A stretch of 64,000 nt of DNA from JBBQWR01 sp038210495 (GTDB taxonomy: Bacteria > Planctomycetota > Planctomycetia > Pirellulales > DATAWG01). Positions 35,497-44,804 of the stretch are shown here, one piece after another. Below the pieces are notes generated by a model. That model was not told where the DNA came from, made no database searches, and was given only the letters and a program-made list of their open reading frames with translations. The stretch covers positions 1 to 64,000 of the forward strand of contig JBBQWR010000014.1 in the NCBI GenBank assembly GCA_038210495.1, read 5' to 3'. Numbering within the stretch: the stretch's first letter is position 1; every line of letters starts with the position of its first letter. Position numbers and translations under genes: made by a program.

Positions 35497-37608
35497 TTAT
35501 GACTTTTGTTCGCCCGCGGCCGCCATCTCGCGAAGCGCCTGCTTGCGACTCAGCTTCACGCGATCTTGGTCATCGACGGCGATCACCTTGACCTGCATGT
35601 AGTCGCCCACCTTGCACACGTCGGCGACGCTGTTGACGTATTCGTCGGACAGTTCGCTGATATGGCAGAGGCCGTCCTTGCCAGCCAAAATTTCGACAAA
35701 GGCGCCGAAATCCTTGATACTGGTCACGCGGCCCTCGTAAATCCGGCCGACTTGCACCGAGGCGGTCAACGCTTCGACGCGAGACATGGCCGCCTTCGCC
35801 CCGGCGGCGTCGGCGCTCGCCACGGTGACCGTGCCATCGTCTTCGACCTCGATTACCGCGCCGGTCTGCTCTTGAATGCCGCGGATGGTCTTGCCGCCAG
35901 GGCCAATCAAGGCGCCGATCTTTTCCGGATCGATGTGAGTCCGCAGAAGTCGCGGCGCCCAGTCGGAAATCTCGGGTCGAGGACGGGCAATCGCCGTCAG
36001 CATCTTGCGGAGAATCTCGATCCGAGCCTCGCGCGATTGGGCCAGCGTGGCCTTGATGATCGCCGGGCTGATGCCGTCGATTTTCAGGTCGAGCTGAATC
36101 CCCGTAATTCCGTTTTGCGTCCCCGCGACCTTGAAATCCATGTCGCCGAAGTGATCTTCGTCGCCGATGATATCCGTGAGCAGAATCCACTGGTCTTCGG
36201 ATTCCTTAATCAAGCCGATCGAGATGCCGGCCACCGGATTGCTGATCGGCACGCCGGCCGCCATCAATCCGAGGGTGCCCCCGCAGACGCTGGCCATCGA
36301 GCTGGAACCGTTCGATTCCAGGATGTCCGAGATCACGCGGATCGTATAAGGAAAATTGTCCGGATCGGGAAGCACCGGCTTGATGCTCCGCTCGGCCAGG
36401 GCGCCGTGGCCAATTTCGCGCCGGCCAGGACCGCGAATCGGCTTCGTTTCGCCGACCGAGAATGGCGGAAAATAGTAGTCCAGCATGAACTTCTTGCTGT
36501 ATTCGTCGACCAGTCCATCGACCCGCTGCTCGTCGCGGCCGGTGCCCAGCGTGACCGTGATCAATGCCTGGGTTTCACCCCGTTGAAACATGGCCGACCC
36601 ATGCACGCGCGGCAGAAGATCGACCGCGCACTCGATGTTCCGCAGCGCATTGTGCGGACGGCCATCGGCCCGATTGCCGGAGAGTATCAAATCGCGAACG
36701 ACCCGTTCTTCTAAATGATGCCATGCGCTATCGAACTGCGCGGCGGTGACACCCCCTTCGACCACGGGAGTCGGAACCAACTCGGCCGAAGCCCGCTTCT
36801 TGAGGTCCTTCACGGCAGTCGCCCGAGTTAGCTTGCCGGTCGTCTGCTTAGTTGTCTTGAGCGTTTCGTAAAACTTGCCACGCAGAGCCTCAAGCACCGG
36901 GTTGACCGGAGCGGCTGGCGCCGGCGCCTTTTGCACGCCAACTTTTTCGAACAGCTCCAGCTGCATGTCGCACAACATCCCAATGATCCGCTGGCATTCG
37001 GCGATCGCCTCGGCCATCAGATCCTCGGGCATTTCGCGAGCGAACCCTTCGATCATCAGCACGGCCGTCTTGCTGCCGGAGACGATCAGGTCCAGGTCGC
37101 TTTCTTCGAGCTCGTCCTGGGTCGGAAATGGGACGAATCGGCCGTCGATGTGCCCCAGTCGCACCGAGCCCAACGGACCCTGGAACGGCAACGGCGAAAG
37201 GCCCAGGGCTGCCGAGGCGCCGTTCATGGCCAGCACGTCGCCATCGTTTTGGCGGTCGCTCGAGAGCACGAAGCTCTGGACTTGCACTTCGTCGAAAAAG
37301 CCGGCGGGAAAAAGCGGCCGGATCGGCCGGTCCATGAGCCGGGACGTGAGCGTTTCCTTCATCGTCGGTCGGCCTTCTCGTTTGAGGAAGCCGCCCGGGA
37401 ACTTGCCGGCCGCAGCCGATCGTTCCCGATAATCGCACGTGAGCGGGAAAAAATCCCCCGCGAATCGCGGAGCGCCGGAGGTGGCGGCGGTCAGGACGAC
37501 CGTCTCGCCGAATTGCACGAGGCAACTTCCGGCCGCTTGTTTTGCCAAAACGCCTGTTTCGATCGACAGGAGACCGGAACCGATTTGTTTCTCAACGCGA
37601 ACTTTCAA
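35497..37608 (-). CDS. pnp: polyribonucleotide nucleotidyltransferase (PNPase)
   Basis: The 703-residue enzyme is full length: two RNase PH domains (TCDYRERSAAAGKFPGGFLKRE in the first; RREIGHGALAERS in the second), an all-helical linker, a KH domain (IGALIGPGGKTIRGIQEQTG) and an S1 domain (GRVTSIKDFGAFVEIL). It degrades RNA 3'-5' with phosphate. The start is a TTG at 37608, where the conserved N-terminus begins; AGGAA lies about 9 bases upstream, and a four-codon mini-frame (ATG at 37616) overlaps this start. rpsO lies upstream on the same strand, the classical rpsO-pnp order. Confidence 0.97.
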   Translation of the reverse strand: MKVRVEKQIGSGLLSIETGVLAKQAAGSCLVQFGETVVLTAATSGAPRFAGDFFPLTCDYRERSAAAGKFPGGFLKREGRPTMKETLTSRLMDRPIRPLFPAGFFDEVQVQSFVLSSDRQNDGDVLAMNGASAALGLSPLPFQGPLGSVRLGHIDGRFVPFPTQDELEESDLDLIVSGSKTAVLMIEGFAREMPEDLMAEAIAECQRIIGMLCDMQLELFEKVGVQKAPAPAAPVNPVLEALRGKFYETLKTTKQTTGKLTRATAVKDLKKRASAELVPTPVVEGGVTAAQFDSAWHHLEERVVRDLILSGNRADGRPHNALRNIECAVDLLPRVHGSAMFQRGETQALITVTLGTGRDEQRVDGLVDEYSKKFMLDYYFPPFSVGETKPIRGPGRREIGHGALAERSIKPVLPDPDNFPYTIRVISDILESNGSSSMASVCGGTLGLMAAGVPISNPVAGISIGLIKESEDQWILLTDIIGDEDHFGDMDFKVAGTQNGITGIQLDLKIDGISPAIIKATLAQSREARIEILRKMLTAIARPRPEISDWAPRLLRTHIDPEKIGALIGPGGKTIRGIQEQTGAVIEVEDDGTVTVASADAAGAKAAMSRVEALTASVQVGRIYEGRVTSIKDFGAFVEILAGKDGLCHISELSDEYVNSVADVCKVGDYMQVKVIAVDDQDRVKLSRKQALREMAAAGEQKS

Positions 37609-37929
37609 TGTTTCATTCCTACATTACAAGGCCTGCATGTTCTTGCCTGCGTTGGCCTGACCGACAGTTTAACTTGGATAGGGCGACTTATTTGGCGAGG
37701 GGAATACCCACGCCATTGGATCGCCACGACGGATTCGCAAGCAATCGGCCGACTGCCGCCGCTTGACCGAACGCAGCATCGCGCCGGCGCGTCTCCATAC
37801 CACCATGCGAGAATGCACGGCTGAGACACATAGCGCCCTGGGCCAGTCACCGCGCCTTTTTGTCCGGTGGAATCCGCTTCGCCGAAGAAATCTGCCTAGC
37901 GTGCGGACTTCCTTGTTTGCGGATTTCCC
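37609..37929. other. rpsO-pnp intergenic region
   Basis: The 321-bp gap is not coding in any frame I can support. In other bacteria this region holds a processing hairpin through which PNPase autoregulates. I see no strong stem-loop here, and no promoter stands out. Only the weak ribosome site before the pnp TTG is clear. Confidence 0.5.
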
Positions 37930-38199
37930 TTACTTCCGGATTTCCAAGCGGCGGATGATGTCCAGATAGCGCTGCGGATCGATGCTCTTCAGGTAATCCA
38001 GCAAGCGCCGACGGCGACTCACCATCATCAACAGACCGCGCCGGCCGGCGTAGTCCTTTTTGTGCGTCCGCAGATGCTCGGTGATCTCGCCAACGCGGGT
38101 CGTCAAAATGGCGATTTGGATCTCGGGCGATCCGGAGTCGTTCTCCGCCCGCCGATAATCGCTGATCAACCCCTGCTTGCGCTCTTTGGTAATGGCCAT
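37930..38199 (-). CDS. rpsO: 30S ribosomal protein uS15
   Basis: The 89-residue protein matches uS15 in full length. Recognisable parts are the N-terminal TKERKQGLISDYRRAENDSG, the helix EIQIAILTTRVGEITEHLRT, and HKKDYAGRRGLLMMVSRRRRLLDYL, which binds 16S rRNA helices. A -10/-35 pair may lie 54-82 bases upstream of the ATG. The gene probably shares its transcript with pnp. Confidence 0.97.
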   Translation of the reverse strand: MAITKERKQGLISDYRRAENDSGSPEIQIAILTTRVGEITEHLRTHKKDYAGRRGLLMMVSRRRRLLDYLKSIDPQRYLDIIRRLEIRK

Positions 38200-38253
38200 C
38201 GCTCGTACTTACGTCCTACCCTATAGCTGCCAACGATTTACACTAAGTGGCTA

Positions 38254-38281
38254 AGTGTAGCGACCCGCAAACAGTTTGCAA
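38254..38281 (-). promoter_or_regulatory. candidate sigma-70-type promoter for rpsO
   Basis: Leftward TTGCAA (38276-38281) and TACACT (38254-38259) are 16 bases apart, ending 54 bases before the rpsO ATG. Match quality is moderate (4 of 6 in each box). Confidence 0.3.
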
Positions 38282-38316
38282 CCGCAAATCGAATTTAAAT
38301 TCAGCGGCTCGGACCG

Positions 38317-39339
38317 CTACGCCGGCTTTTGGTGGGCCGGCACTTCGTGGACGACGTTCCACGCCAGGCCGAGCTTTTCCATGAGGCAGATCGTCGCGTA
38401 CGTCAGATCGAATTCCCACCATTTGTGCCCGTGCCGGGCCATCCGCTGATACGCGTGGTGGTTGTTGTGCCAGCCCTCGCCATACGCTAGCAAGCCGACC
38501 CACCAGAGATTGCGGCTGTCGTCGCTCGTTTCGTAGTTGCGGTAGCCCCAAATGTGCGTGGCCGAGTTGACGAACCACGTCACGTGCCACACGTAGACCA
38601 GCCGCAACAGCACTCCCCAAAATACAAACGACCAACCGGTGAATGTGTCCCAGCCGTAGCAGCCGGCAAGAAATAGCGCCCCGCCGAATACGAACTGCAT
38701 CGGCAAGAACATGTAATGCAAGATGTGCATCATGGGGTCCTTGAGCATGTCGGGAGCGTATCGCGTGGCCAGTTCCCGCTCCTTCACGCTCCCGATATGC
38801 GGCGTGAACCACAGCATATGGCTCCACCATTTGCCGTCGCGCGGCGAATGCGGATCGCCTTCCTGATCGCTGAACATGTGATGCTTGCGATGGTTGGCCA
38901 CCCACACGATCGCCGATCCCTGGCCCGATAACTGGCCGATCGAGGCAATTAACCAACGGATTGGCTTGTAAGTCTGGAAACTGCCGTGCGTGAACATCCG
39001 ATGAAAGCCCAGCGTGACCCCGATGCCGCCGGTGAGCCAGCCAAAAATAAACAGCAGCGCCACCCCTTTCCAAGTGAAGAAGTAGAACGCGCCCAGGGCC
39101 AGCACGTGCACCAAGACCATAAACACGCAGACCACCCAATCGATGCCGTTTTTCCAACGGTTGCTCATATCGATCGGGTCGAGCCGCTTGCGGCTTGCCA
39201 ACGTGCGATCGTCGTCTTGCAAGGCGCCAGTCGAATCGTCAGCAGTCGAAGCATCGGCAGGCATGTAATCGTTGCGGGGAAGAACGACCGGCGCGCTCGC
39301 GCCCGTCGAGAATGAGGTCGGTTCTAGCTGCATGGACAT
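38317..39339 (-). CDS. acyl-CoA/fatty acid desaturase (Delta9-type, membrane)
   Basis: The 340-residue di-iron desaturase has four membrane segments and all three His boxes: HRMFTH, HRKHH and HNNHHAY. The WWEFD segment after the third box is typical of Delta9 acyl-CoA desaturases. These enzymes put a double bond into saturated acyl chains in the membrane. I chose the ATG at 39339 because AAGGAG lies 9 bases upstream. The first 60 residues are polar and not conserved. No ferredoxin or reductase gene is adjacent. Confidence 0.92.
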   Translation of the reverse strand: MSMQLEPTSFSTGASAPVVLPRNDYMPADASTADDSTGALQDDDRTLASRKRLDPIDMSNRWKNGIDWVVCVFMVLVHVLALGAFYFFTWKGVALLFIFGWLTGGIGVTLGFHRMFTHGSFQTYKPIRWLIASIGQLSGQGSAIVWVANHRKHHMFSDQEGDPHSPRDGKWWSHMLWFTPHIGSVKERELATRYAPDMLKDPMMHILHYMFLPMQFVFGGALFLAGCYGWDTFTGWSFVFWGVLLRLVYVWHVTWFVNSATHIWGYRNYETSDDSRNLWWVGLLAYGEGWHNNHHAYQRMARHGHKWWEFDLTYATICLMEKLGLAWNVVHEVPAHQKPA

Positions 39340-39601
39340 CGGAGGCGGCTCCTTCAAGGATATAGCTGAACGACTGTCGCAGCAGATCGCGGTCGCCGTG
39401 AGGCGTCCATCTGTCTCTGCTGTCGGCGAAATTCTAGAGATTTATCCAGGAGAGTGTGTCATGCACTGGCGCCAAGTGCGTAAAAGAAGTGTAAAATCGC
39501 CGGCGCCAGCACGCCGCCGGCCGAAATTACCGCTCAAACCACCGGCGAGCGGGGGGCGTAAACCCTCTGTCCTCGATTCGACGGGCCATTGGCCGCGTCC
39601 A

Positions 39602-42061
39602 TCACCACCGGTCCCCAAGCCGATAGCAATCTAAAGTTAAATTGCCGTTTTCATCGACGCCGATATGCACCGCGCCGGCAGTGGCCGTGTTGAGGACGGT
39701 CGAGCCGGCGGCTTGATAGGCCTCGACGGCGACGTGCGAATCGTGCGACAGATCGCCGCTGATGATGGCGTAGTGGGACTTGGTCCAAGCGGCGAATTCA
39801 GTCGGGCGGCTGGTCGCGCTGCCGTGGTGCGGCGCCATCGTCACGTCGTAGCGGGAAGTGGGAATGGCCACGACCGCGTCGAGCCCGGGCGGCGCGAGAT
39901 CGCCGGTGAGCAGAATTCTCCGGCCGTGGGAGCGGATATCCAGCACCACGCTGTCGGCGTTTTCCGATGCGCCCATTCCTTGCGGCGGAGGATGCAGGGC
40001 GGTGATCGTTGTCTCGTCGCCGCTGATGAGCTGGTCGCCGGCTGAGATTTCGCGGAGCGGAACTCCCGATGAAGCTATCGCCCTGCGCAGCGCTAGTAGC
40101 GACGGCGGATCGCGATTGAACATGACCGGCGAGACGTAGATCGCGCCGACCGAGAATCGCCGCAAAAGTTCCGGCACGGCGTTGTAATGATCGGTGTCGT
40201 TATGGGAGAGGACGATGGCGTCGATGTGCGCCAGGCCGCGCGACCAGAGATAGCCCGAGATTTCGCGGGCGCCGATCTGCGGCGAACCCAAGCGGCCGGC
40301 GTCGGAAAGGATCACGCGCCCGCCGGGCAGTTCTACGACGACCGCGCAGCCATGACCGACCGACACGAACGTGCAATCGAGTTGTCTTCCGTGCGCGGGC
40401 AGCAGCCAAGCGACGGAAAACCCGACGCCGCACCACCCGGCCAACAGCGCCAGCCGCCAGCGCCGCGTCGGTACTGGCCAAGCCACGATGGTGATATAGG
40501 CAAGCCCAAGATACAGCACGGCCAGCCACCAATCTCGCGGGCCAGGGACCCAAAAATGTCCCCCCGGCGCTTCGGCCGTTCGAGCCACCGCCCATTCCAA
40601 AACGCTCAAGCTCCAGTCGCACACGCGGCCAAACAGGTCGCCGACGGGAGGCGCGAGCCAACCGAGCATCAGCACGCCAAATCCGGCGCCCATCGCCAGC
40701 GTCAAAGGAACCAGCAGCAGCGGATTGAGCAAGATCGCGGCGGGCGTAAGCAAATGAAATCGGGCCATCACCAGCGGCATCGTCACGAGCCAAATCGTGA
40801 GACCCACGAGCGTCGCCTCGCGCAAATGGCCAACCAGTCGACGGGCAACGCGCGTGGGCCAGGGCCGACTGCGGGCAATCAATCGGGCGAGTGGATCGGG
40901 TTTCTCGCGCCGCCGCCAAACGTATCCGAACGCGATCAAGCCGGCCACCGACAAAAACGATAACTGCGCGCCGACGTGGAACAACTCGCTGGGATTGATC
41001 GCCAAGATAACAAGTCCGGCCAGCGCCAACGAATTGAGCCCGAGACCACCGCGACCGAGCCACGACGATCCGCAAACGATCCAGGTCAGGATCATCGCTC
41101 GCAGCACGGGCGCTTCGGCCTGCGTAATCAGAGCGTACAACAGCGTAATCAGGGCCACGGCGAACAGTGCCCAGCGGCGCGGCACAAAACCGGCGTCGAG
41201 CGCTTTGAAAAGAAGATAGGCCAAGATGCCGACGTGCAATCCGGCGACGACGAGCACATGGATCGATCCGGTGAGCAGGAAGGGTTCGATCCTTTGCGAG
41301 TCGAGCTCGTCGCGGCTGCCCATCAAGACGGCCGCCGCCAAGCCGGCTCGCTCATGCGACAAATGATTTTTCAGCAGTTGATCGCCCCGAGTGCGCAGAT
41401 CGTCGATCCAGCGGGTTGGGCTCCAGCCCGAGCCAGATTCGAGGACTTCAACGCACTGGGGAAATCCGGCCCGAACGACGGCCATTTCGCGATGGCTGCG
41501 TGCCAAGTCGGCATAATCCGTCTCACCTGGGTTCCCAGCCGGCGAAGGTGTTGAGATGCGGCCGAAAATCCGCAGCCGATCGCCGGAGTGAATCCCGAGC
41601 AGATCGCCGGAAACCAGTAGCATCGCGTGGCCGGAGACGGGCTGCCACTGGTCGCCATTACGCACGGCCGTGACGTTGATCGCGACACGAGTTTGATCGT
41701 CAAGCTGCGGCGGCCGGAGCGGATCGGGGGGCGGCGGGGCAATCAGCCGGTCGCCGGACCGGGCTGTGGCTTCAATACATATTGGCGCGGGAATTTCGTG
41801 CACAGTGAGTGAAATCTCGTCGACTGGAAAGTATTGCCAATTAAGATCGCGCCACGCTCCGCCGATCGTGGCGATCGCGATTAGCAGGGTGATCGCGGAT
41901 AACAGATGGCGGCGCAGCAGCCAGAGAGCGAGCCAACCGAGCACGGCGGTTAGCGCGATGGCGAGCCAGACCGAGGGCGCGAGGTCGAGATTGTGGTCTG
42001 CGATGATGCCGCTTGCAAAGGCCGCCAGTACGAAGACTAGCGGTTGGTTGCGCGCGAGCAT
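39602..42061 (-). CDS. comEC: ComEC/Rec2-family DNA uptake channel protein
   Basis: The 819-residue protein has an N-terminal membrane and DUF4131 region, a central Competence domain (AAVLMGSRDELDSQRIEPFLLTG and HVLVVAGLHVGIL near residue 270), several membrane helices, and a C-terminal metallo-beta-lactamase-like domain (VSHGHGCAVVVELPGG-like start, LSHNDTDHYNAVPELL, LTGDLAPPG, MAPHHGSATSRP). The family forms the channel for single-stranded DNA during natural transformation. The motif HNDTDH replaces the usual HxDxDH and keeps the metal ligands. No other competence gene is nearby, so transformation ability cannot be concluded. Confidence 0.9.
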   Translation of the reverse strand: MLARNQPLVFVLAAFASGIIADHNLDLAPSVWLAIALTAVLGWLALWLLRRHLLSAITLLIAIATIGGAWRDLNWQYFPVDEISLTVHEIPAPICIEATARSGDRLIAPPPPDPLRPPQLDDQTRVAINVTAVRNGDQWQPVSGHAMLLVSGDLLGIHSGDRLRIFGRISTPSPAGNPGETDYADLARSHREMAVVRAGFPQCVEVLESGSGWSPTRWIDDLRTRGDQLLKNHLSHERAGLAAAVLMGSRDELDSQRIEPFLLTGSIHVLVVAGLHVGILAYLLFKALDAGFVPRRWALFAVALITLLYALITQAEAPVLRAMILTWIVCGSSWLGRGGLGLNSLALAGLVILAINPSELFHVGAQLSFLSVAGLIAFGYVWRRREKPDPLARLIARSRPWPTRVARRLVGHLREATLVGLTIWLVTMPLVMARFHLLTPAAILLNPLLLVPLTLAMGAGFGVLMLGWLAPPVGDLFGRVCDWSLSVLEWAVARTAEAPGGHFWVPGPRDWWLAVLYLGLAYITIVAWPVPTRRWRLALLAGWCGVGFSVAWLLPAHGRQLDCTFVSVGHGCAVVVELPGGRVILSDAGRLGSPQIGAREISGYLWSRGLAHIDAIVLSHNDTDHYNAVPELLRRFSVGAIYVSPVMFNRDPPSLLALRRAIASSGVPLREISAGDQLISGDETTITALHPPPQGMGASENADSVVLDIRSHGRRILLTGDLAPPGLDAVVAIPTSRYDVTMAPHHGSATSRPTEFAAWTKSHYAIISGDLSHDSHVAVEAYQAAGSTVLNTATAGAVHIGVDENGNLTLDCYRLGDRW

Positions 42062-42121
42062 GGCGGAGGGAGTTGGTGAGGTTGCGTCGGGGACCGGGGG
42101 CTTACGCCGCCCCGCTCGCCT

Positions 42122-43807
42122 TTACCACTTCAGACCGGTCGAGGCGCCGTCGGTGATCCGGCCCAGGCCGCCCTTGAGCGGCGTCTTGCGCTTCGAGGGG
42201 GGCAGCGGCGGCGGCTCGGGTTCTGGTTCGGCCTCAGCTTTCTTCGCAAGCACGGGTTTCGCCAAAAACGCCTTTAGCGACAGGCTGATTCGCTGGGCCT
42301 CGGCGTCAACCGAGAGCACCTTAACCTCGACCTCTTGCCCCTCGGACAAAAAGTCGCTGACGCGATGGACCCGCTGATGGGCGACTTCGCTGATATGCAC
42401 CAAACCCTCGACGCCCCCTTCCAAGCGGACGAATGCGCCGAACTCAGTGATTTTTGAAATCGTGCCCTTGGCTTTGCTCGTGACCGGATATTTGGTCGCG
42501 ACGTTGGTCCAAGGGTTCTCGACGAAATCGCGGAGCGTGAGGCTGATTTTCTGAGTCTCTGGGTCGATCTTTTCGATCTTCACGCGGACTTTTTGGCCGA
42601 CCTCCAAGACGTCGCTGGGATGCTTGATCCGGTCCCAACTAATTTGGCTGACGTGCAACAGACCATCGACGCCCCCCAGATCGACGAAGGCGCCGAAATC
42701 GCGGAGCGTGCGAACGATTCCCTCGCGGATGTCTCCCGTGGCGATCTCGGCCAGCAGCTTTTTCTTCGACTCGGCCTGCTCGCGCTCCATCATCGCCCGA
42801 CGGCTGAGGATGAGATTTCGCCGTTCGGCGTTGGCCTCGGTGATGACGCATGTGAATTTCTGACCGAGGAATTGTTCGAGCTGCTCGACGCGGAACGTGG
42901 AGATTTGGCTCGCCGGGATGAAGCCGCGGAGCTTGTTCACCGTGCATTCGACCCCGCCCTTGTTGTGGCCGGTGACGATGGCTTCGACGACCATTCCCTC
43001 GGCCACTTCGGACCAATCGGCCACATCCACGGCGGCCTCGGGCAGCGTCAATTCGTACAGCCCTTCCTCGGCATTGAACCGAGTGACGATTGTCTCAACG
43101 ACCGCGCCGATTTCCGGCGGCTGCGGAAACTGCCGCAGGGGCAACACGCCTTGATTGCGACCAGGTAATTCGACAAACACATCGTCGCGGGCGATGTGCA
43201 GCACCGTGCCCCGCTGCCGCGATTCCGATTCGATCTCAATGCCCACCGCGGGGCCGGCGTCTTTGCCCTTGGCTTCGGCCGCGAGCAAATCGTCCACGGA
43301 CATTTCGCCCAGGGCTTCGTCGAGCTCTTGAGTTAGTTCCGGCGAGAGCGCCTGACGAATGTTGGGGACGGCTATCTTGGCCGAGGATGGGGGAATCACG
43401 GGTAGTTTGCGAACCGATTTGCCGGGTTCCAGCGGCGTGGGCTTCGGCTGAGGCGATTGACCGGCCGGCTGCGAGGCCTGGTTCGCGGCGTCTTCGGGCG
43501 AGCCTTCCGACTGAACCGATTGCGATTGCGATTCGGCCGAAGACGATGCTTCTTCGTGCTCGGCGACCGCAACGCCGCCCGACTCCTTGGCCGACCGCTC
43601 TTTGGCCGACCCGTGAGCCGCGGCGCCGGAACCGGAGACCACCGTCCCGTCCGGTGTTCGAAACACGGTCTTCACGCGCTGCGGCGCCTTCGGCGGGGGG
43701 CTATCGCTCCGCTGACTGCCAATTTTGATTCGGGCTCGATTGCGGTCCTCATTGGCCGTCGAATCTGAGGGGGTAGTGGTCTCAGGCTCGTTCGGTTCGC
43801 TGGTCAT
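42122..43807 (-). CDS. S1-domain RNA-binding protein (bS1-like) with long disordered N-terminus
   Basis: The 561-residue protein carries about four S1 (OB-fold) repeats between residues 190 and 520, such as GIVRTLRDFGAFVDLGGVDG and GTISKITEFGAFVRLEGGVE. The order and spacing match ribosomal protein bS1 of non-enterobacterial type, which has four rather than six repeats. Residues 1-180 are Ser/Glu/Gln/Pro-rich and look disordered, which is unusual. The C-terminus is Pro-rich and basic. It could be the main bS1 or an S1-like accessory RNA-binding protein; another copy may exist elsewhere. Confidence 0.85.
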   Translation of the reverse strand: MTSEPNEPETTTPSDSTANEDRNRARIKIGSQRSDSPPPKAPQRVKTVFRTPDGTVVSGSGAAAHGSAKERSAKESGGVAVAEHEEASSSAESQSQSVQSEGSPEDAANQASQPAGQSPQPKPTPLEPGKSVRKLPVIPPSSAKIAVPNIRQALSPELTQELDEALGEMSVDDLLAAEAKGKDAGPAVGIEIESESRQRGTVLHIARDDVFVELPGRNQGVLPLRQFPQPPEIGAVVETIVTRFNAEEGLYELTLPEAAVDVADWSEVAEGMVVEAIVTGHNKGGVECTVNKLRGFIPASQISTFRVEQLEQFLGQKFTCVITEANAERRNLILSRRAMMEREQAESKKKLLAEIATGDIREGIVRTLRDFGAFVDLGGVDGLLHVSQISWDRIKHPSDVLEVGQKVRVKIEKIDPETQKISLTLRDFVENPWTNVATKYPVTSKAKGTISKITEFGAFVRLEGGVEGLVHISEVAHQRVHRVSDFLSEGQEVEVKVLSVDAEAQRISLSLKAFLAKPVLAKKAEAEPEPEPPPLPPSKRKTPLKGGLGRITDGASTGLKW

Positions 43808-44110
43808 AAAAGAAGCTCGGGCTAAAACATTGCTAGGCGGCGGAACATCAATGGACAGGATTCACATTGAGGTCCGCGACGCGGTTAGGTTCTTCGATAA
43901 CGTGAGTGTCGTAGTCTAATTACTGGGCCGCGATGACGGAAGCAGTCGCCATGCCGACGTCCGTGGCCGCCGTGCTAAAGCGACCGTCGGACGGCTTCGA
44001 GAAAATTTTTGCCGGCTAGTAGACGTCGGCTCCCGCTCTGCGGCACAATTCGATCGCAATAGCACGCATTCCCAATCGATACTCCGGCTTTCCAAATCTG
44101 CTCTCACTTT
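43808..44110. other. divergent intergenic region, S1-like gene / tag
   Basis: A 303-bp gap between divergently oriented genes. It must hold both promoters, but I find no clear -35/-10 pair and no good Shine-Dalgarno before tag. Small frames within it have no support. Confidence 0.5.
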
Positions 44111-44695
44111 ATGACGGAACTCGACGAATTGCAACGCTGCGGTTGGCCAAAGAGTCAATTGGCCCTCGACTATCACGACCGCGAATGGGGCGTCCCACAG
44201 CACCACGACCATTGGCTTTTCGAGATGGTCATTCTCGACGGCGCTCAAGCGGGCCTAAGTTGGGAGATCATCTTGCAAAAGCGTGAGAACTATCGCCAAG
44301 CAATGGACAATTTTGACCCCGTCAAAATCGCACGCTACGGAGAGGCCAAGCTGGCCAAACTGTTGGCGAATCCGGGCATCGTCCGCAACCGACTCAAGAT
44401 CGCCTCGGCCGTCACCAATGCCAAAGCGTTCCTTGCGGTTCAAAAAGAGTTCGACAGCTTTGACAAGTATATCTGGCAATTCGTCGACGGGCGGCCGCGA
44501 GTGAATGCCTGGAAGTCGACGAAACAAATCCCGACTCGAAGTCCAGAATCCGACGCAATGAGCAAAGACCTAATCCGCCGCGGGTTCAAATTCGTCGGCA
44601 CGACGATCTGCTACGCCTTCATGCAAGCCGCCGGGATGGTGAACGACCACCTCGTCGAATGCTTTCGGCACGAGCAAGTGTCGAAGGGAATGTAG
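44111..44695 (+). CDS. tag: DNA-3-methyladenine glycosylase I
   Basis: The 194-residue enzyme removes 3-methyladenine from DNA. It is full length for the family, with RCGWPKS, YHDREWG, the catalytic-region motif LFEMVILDGAQAGLSWEIIL, and the zinc-binding ends: Cys10, His near residue 22, and the C-terminal NDHLVECFRH. The stop TAG lies inside the first arm of a palindromic repeat (44692), so the gene's natural 3' end may have been altered slightly by the repeat. Confidence 0.95.
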   Translation: MTELDELQRCGWPKSQLALDYHDREWGVPQHHDHWLFEMVILDGAQAGLSWEIILQKRENYRQAMDNFDPVKIARYGEAKLAKLLANPGIVRNRLKIASAVTNAKAFLAVQKEFDSFDKYIWQFVDGRPRVNAWKSTKQIPTRSPESDAMSKDLIRRGFKFVGTTICYAFMQAAGMVNDHLVECFRHEQVSKGM

Positions 44696-44794
44696 GTCAG
44701 GCGCTCCGTGTCTGACAGTTCTTCTCGCTGGCGGCTTTTTTCGCTGGCGGCCAATTGAATACAACGCTCGTCAGGCACGGAGTGCCTGACCTAC
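44692..44794. repeat. palindromic repeat, GTCAGGC family
   Basis: Arms 44692-44716 and 44770-44794 are inverted copies (23 of 25 matches) starting GTAGGTCAGG. Each arm contains a smaller palindrome of the GTCAGGC...GCCTGAC kind. The same family appears at 46762-46880. The left arm includes the stop codon of tag. Confidence 0.8.
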
Positions 44795-44804
44795 GCCAAT
44801 CGCC

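Noticed and set aside
35506..36714. Rightward 402-residue frame opposite pnp
   Set aside because: Antisense to the KH, S1 and RNase PH domains of PNPase.
39461..39634. Possible rightward small basic protein with an AGGAG site upstream of comEC's end
   Set aside because: Its end overlaps the coding end of comEC, the composition is Arg/Pro/Lys-rich as in random frames, and no promoter or terminator supports it. I keep it as unlikely rather than impossible.
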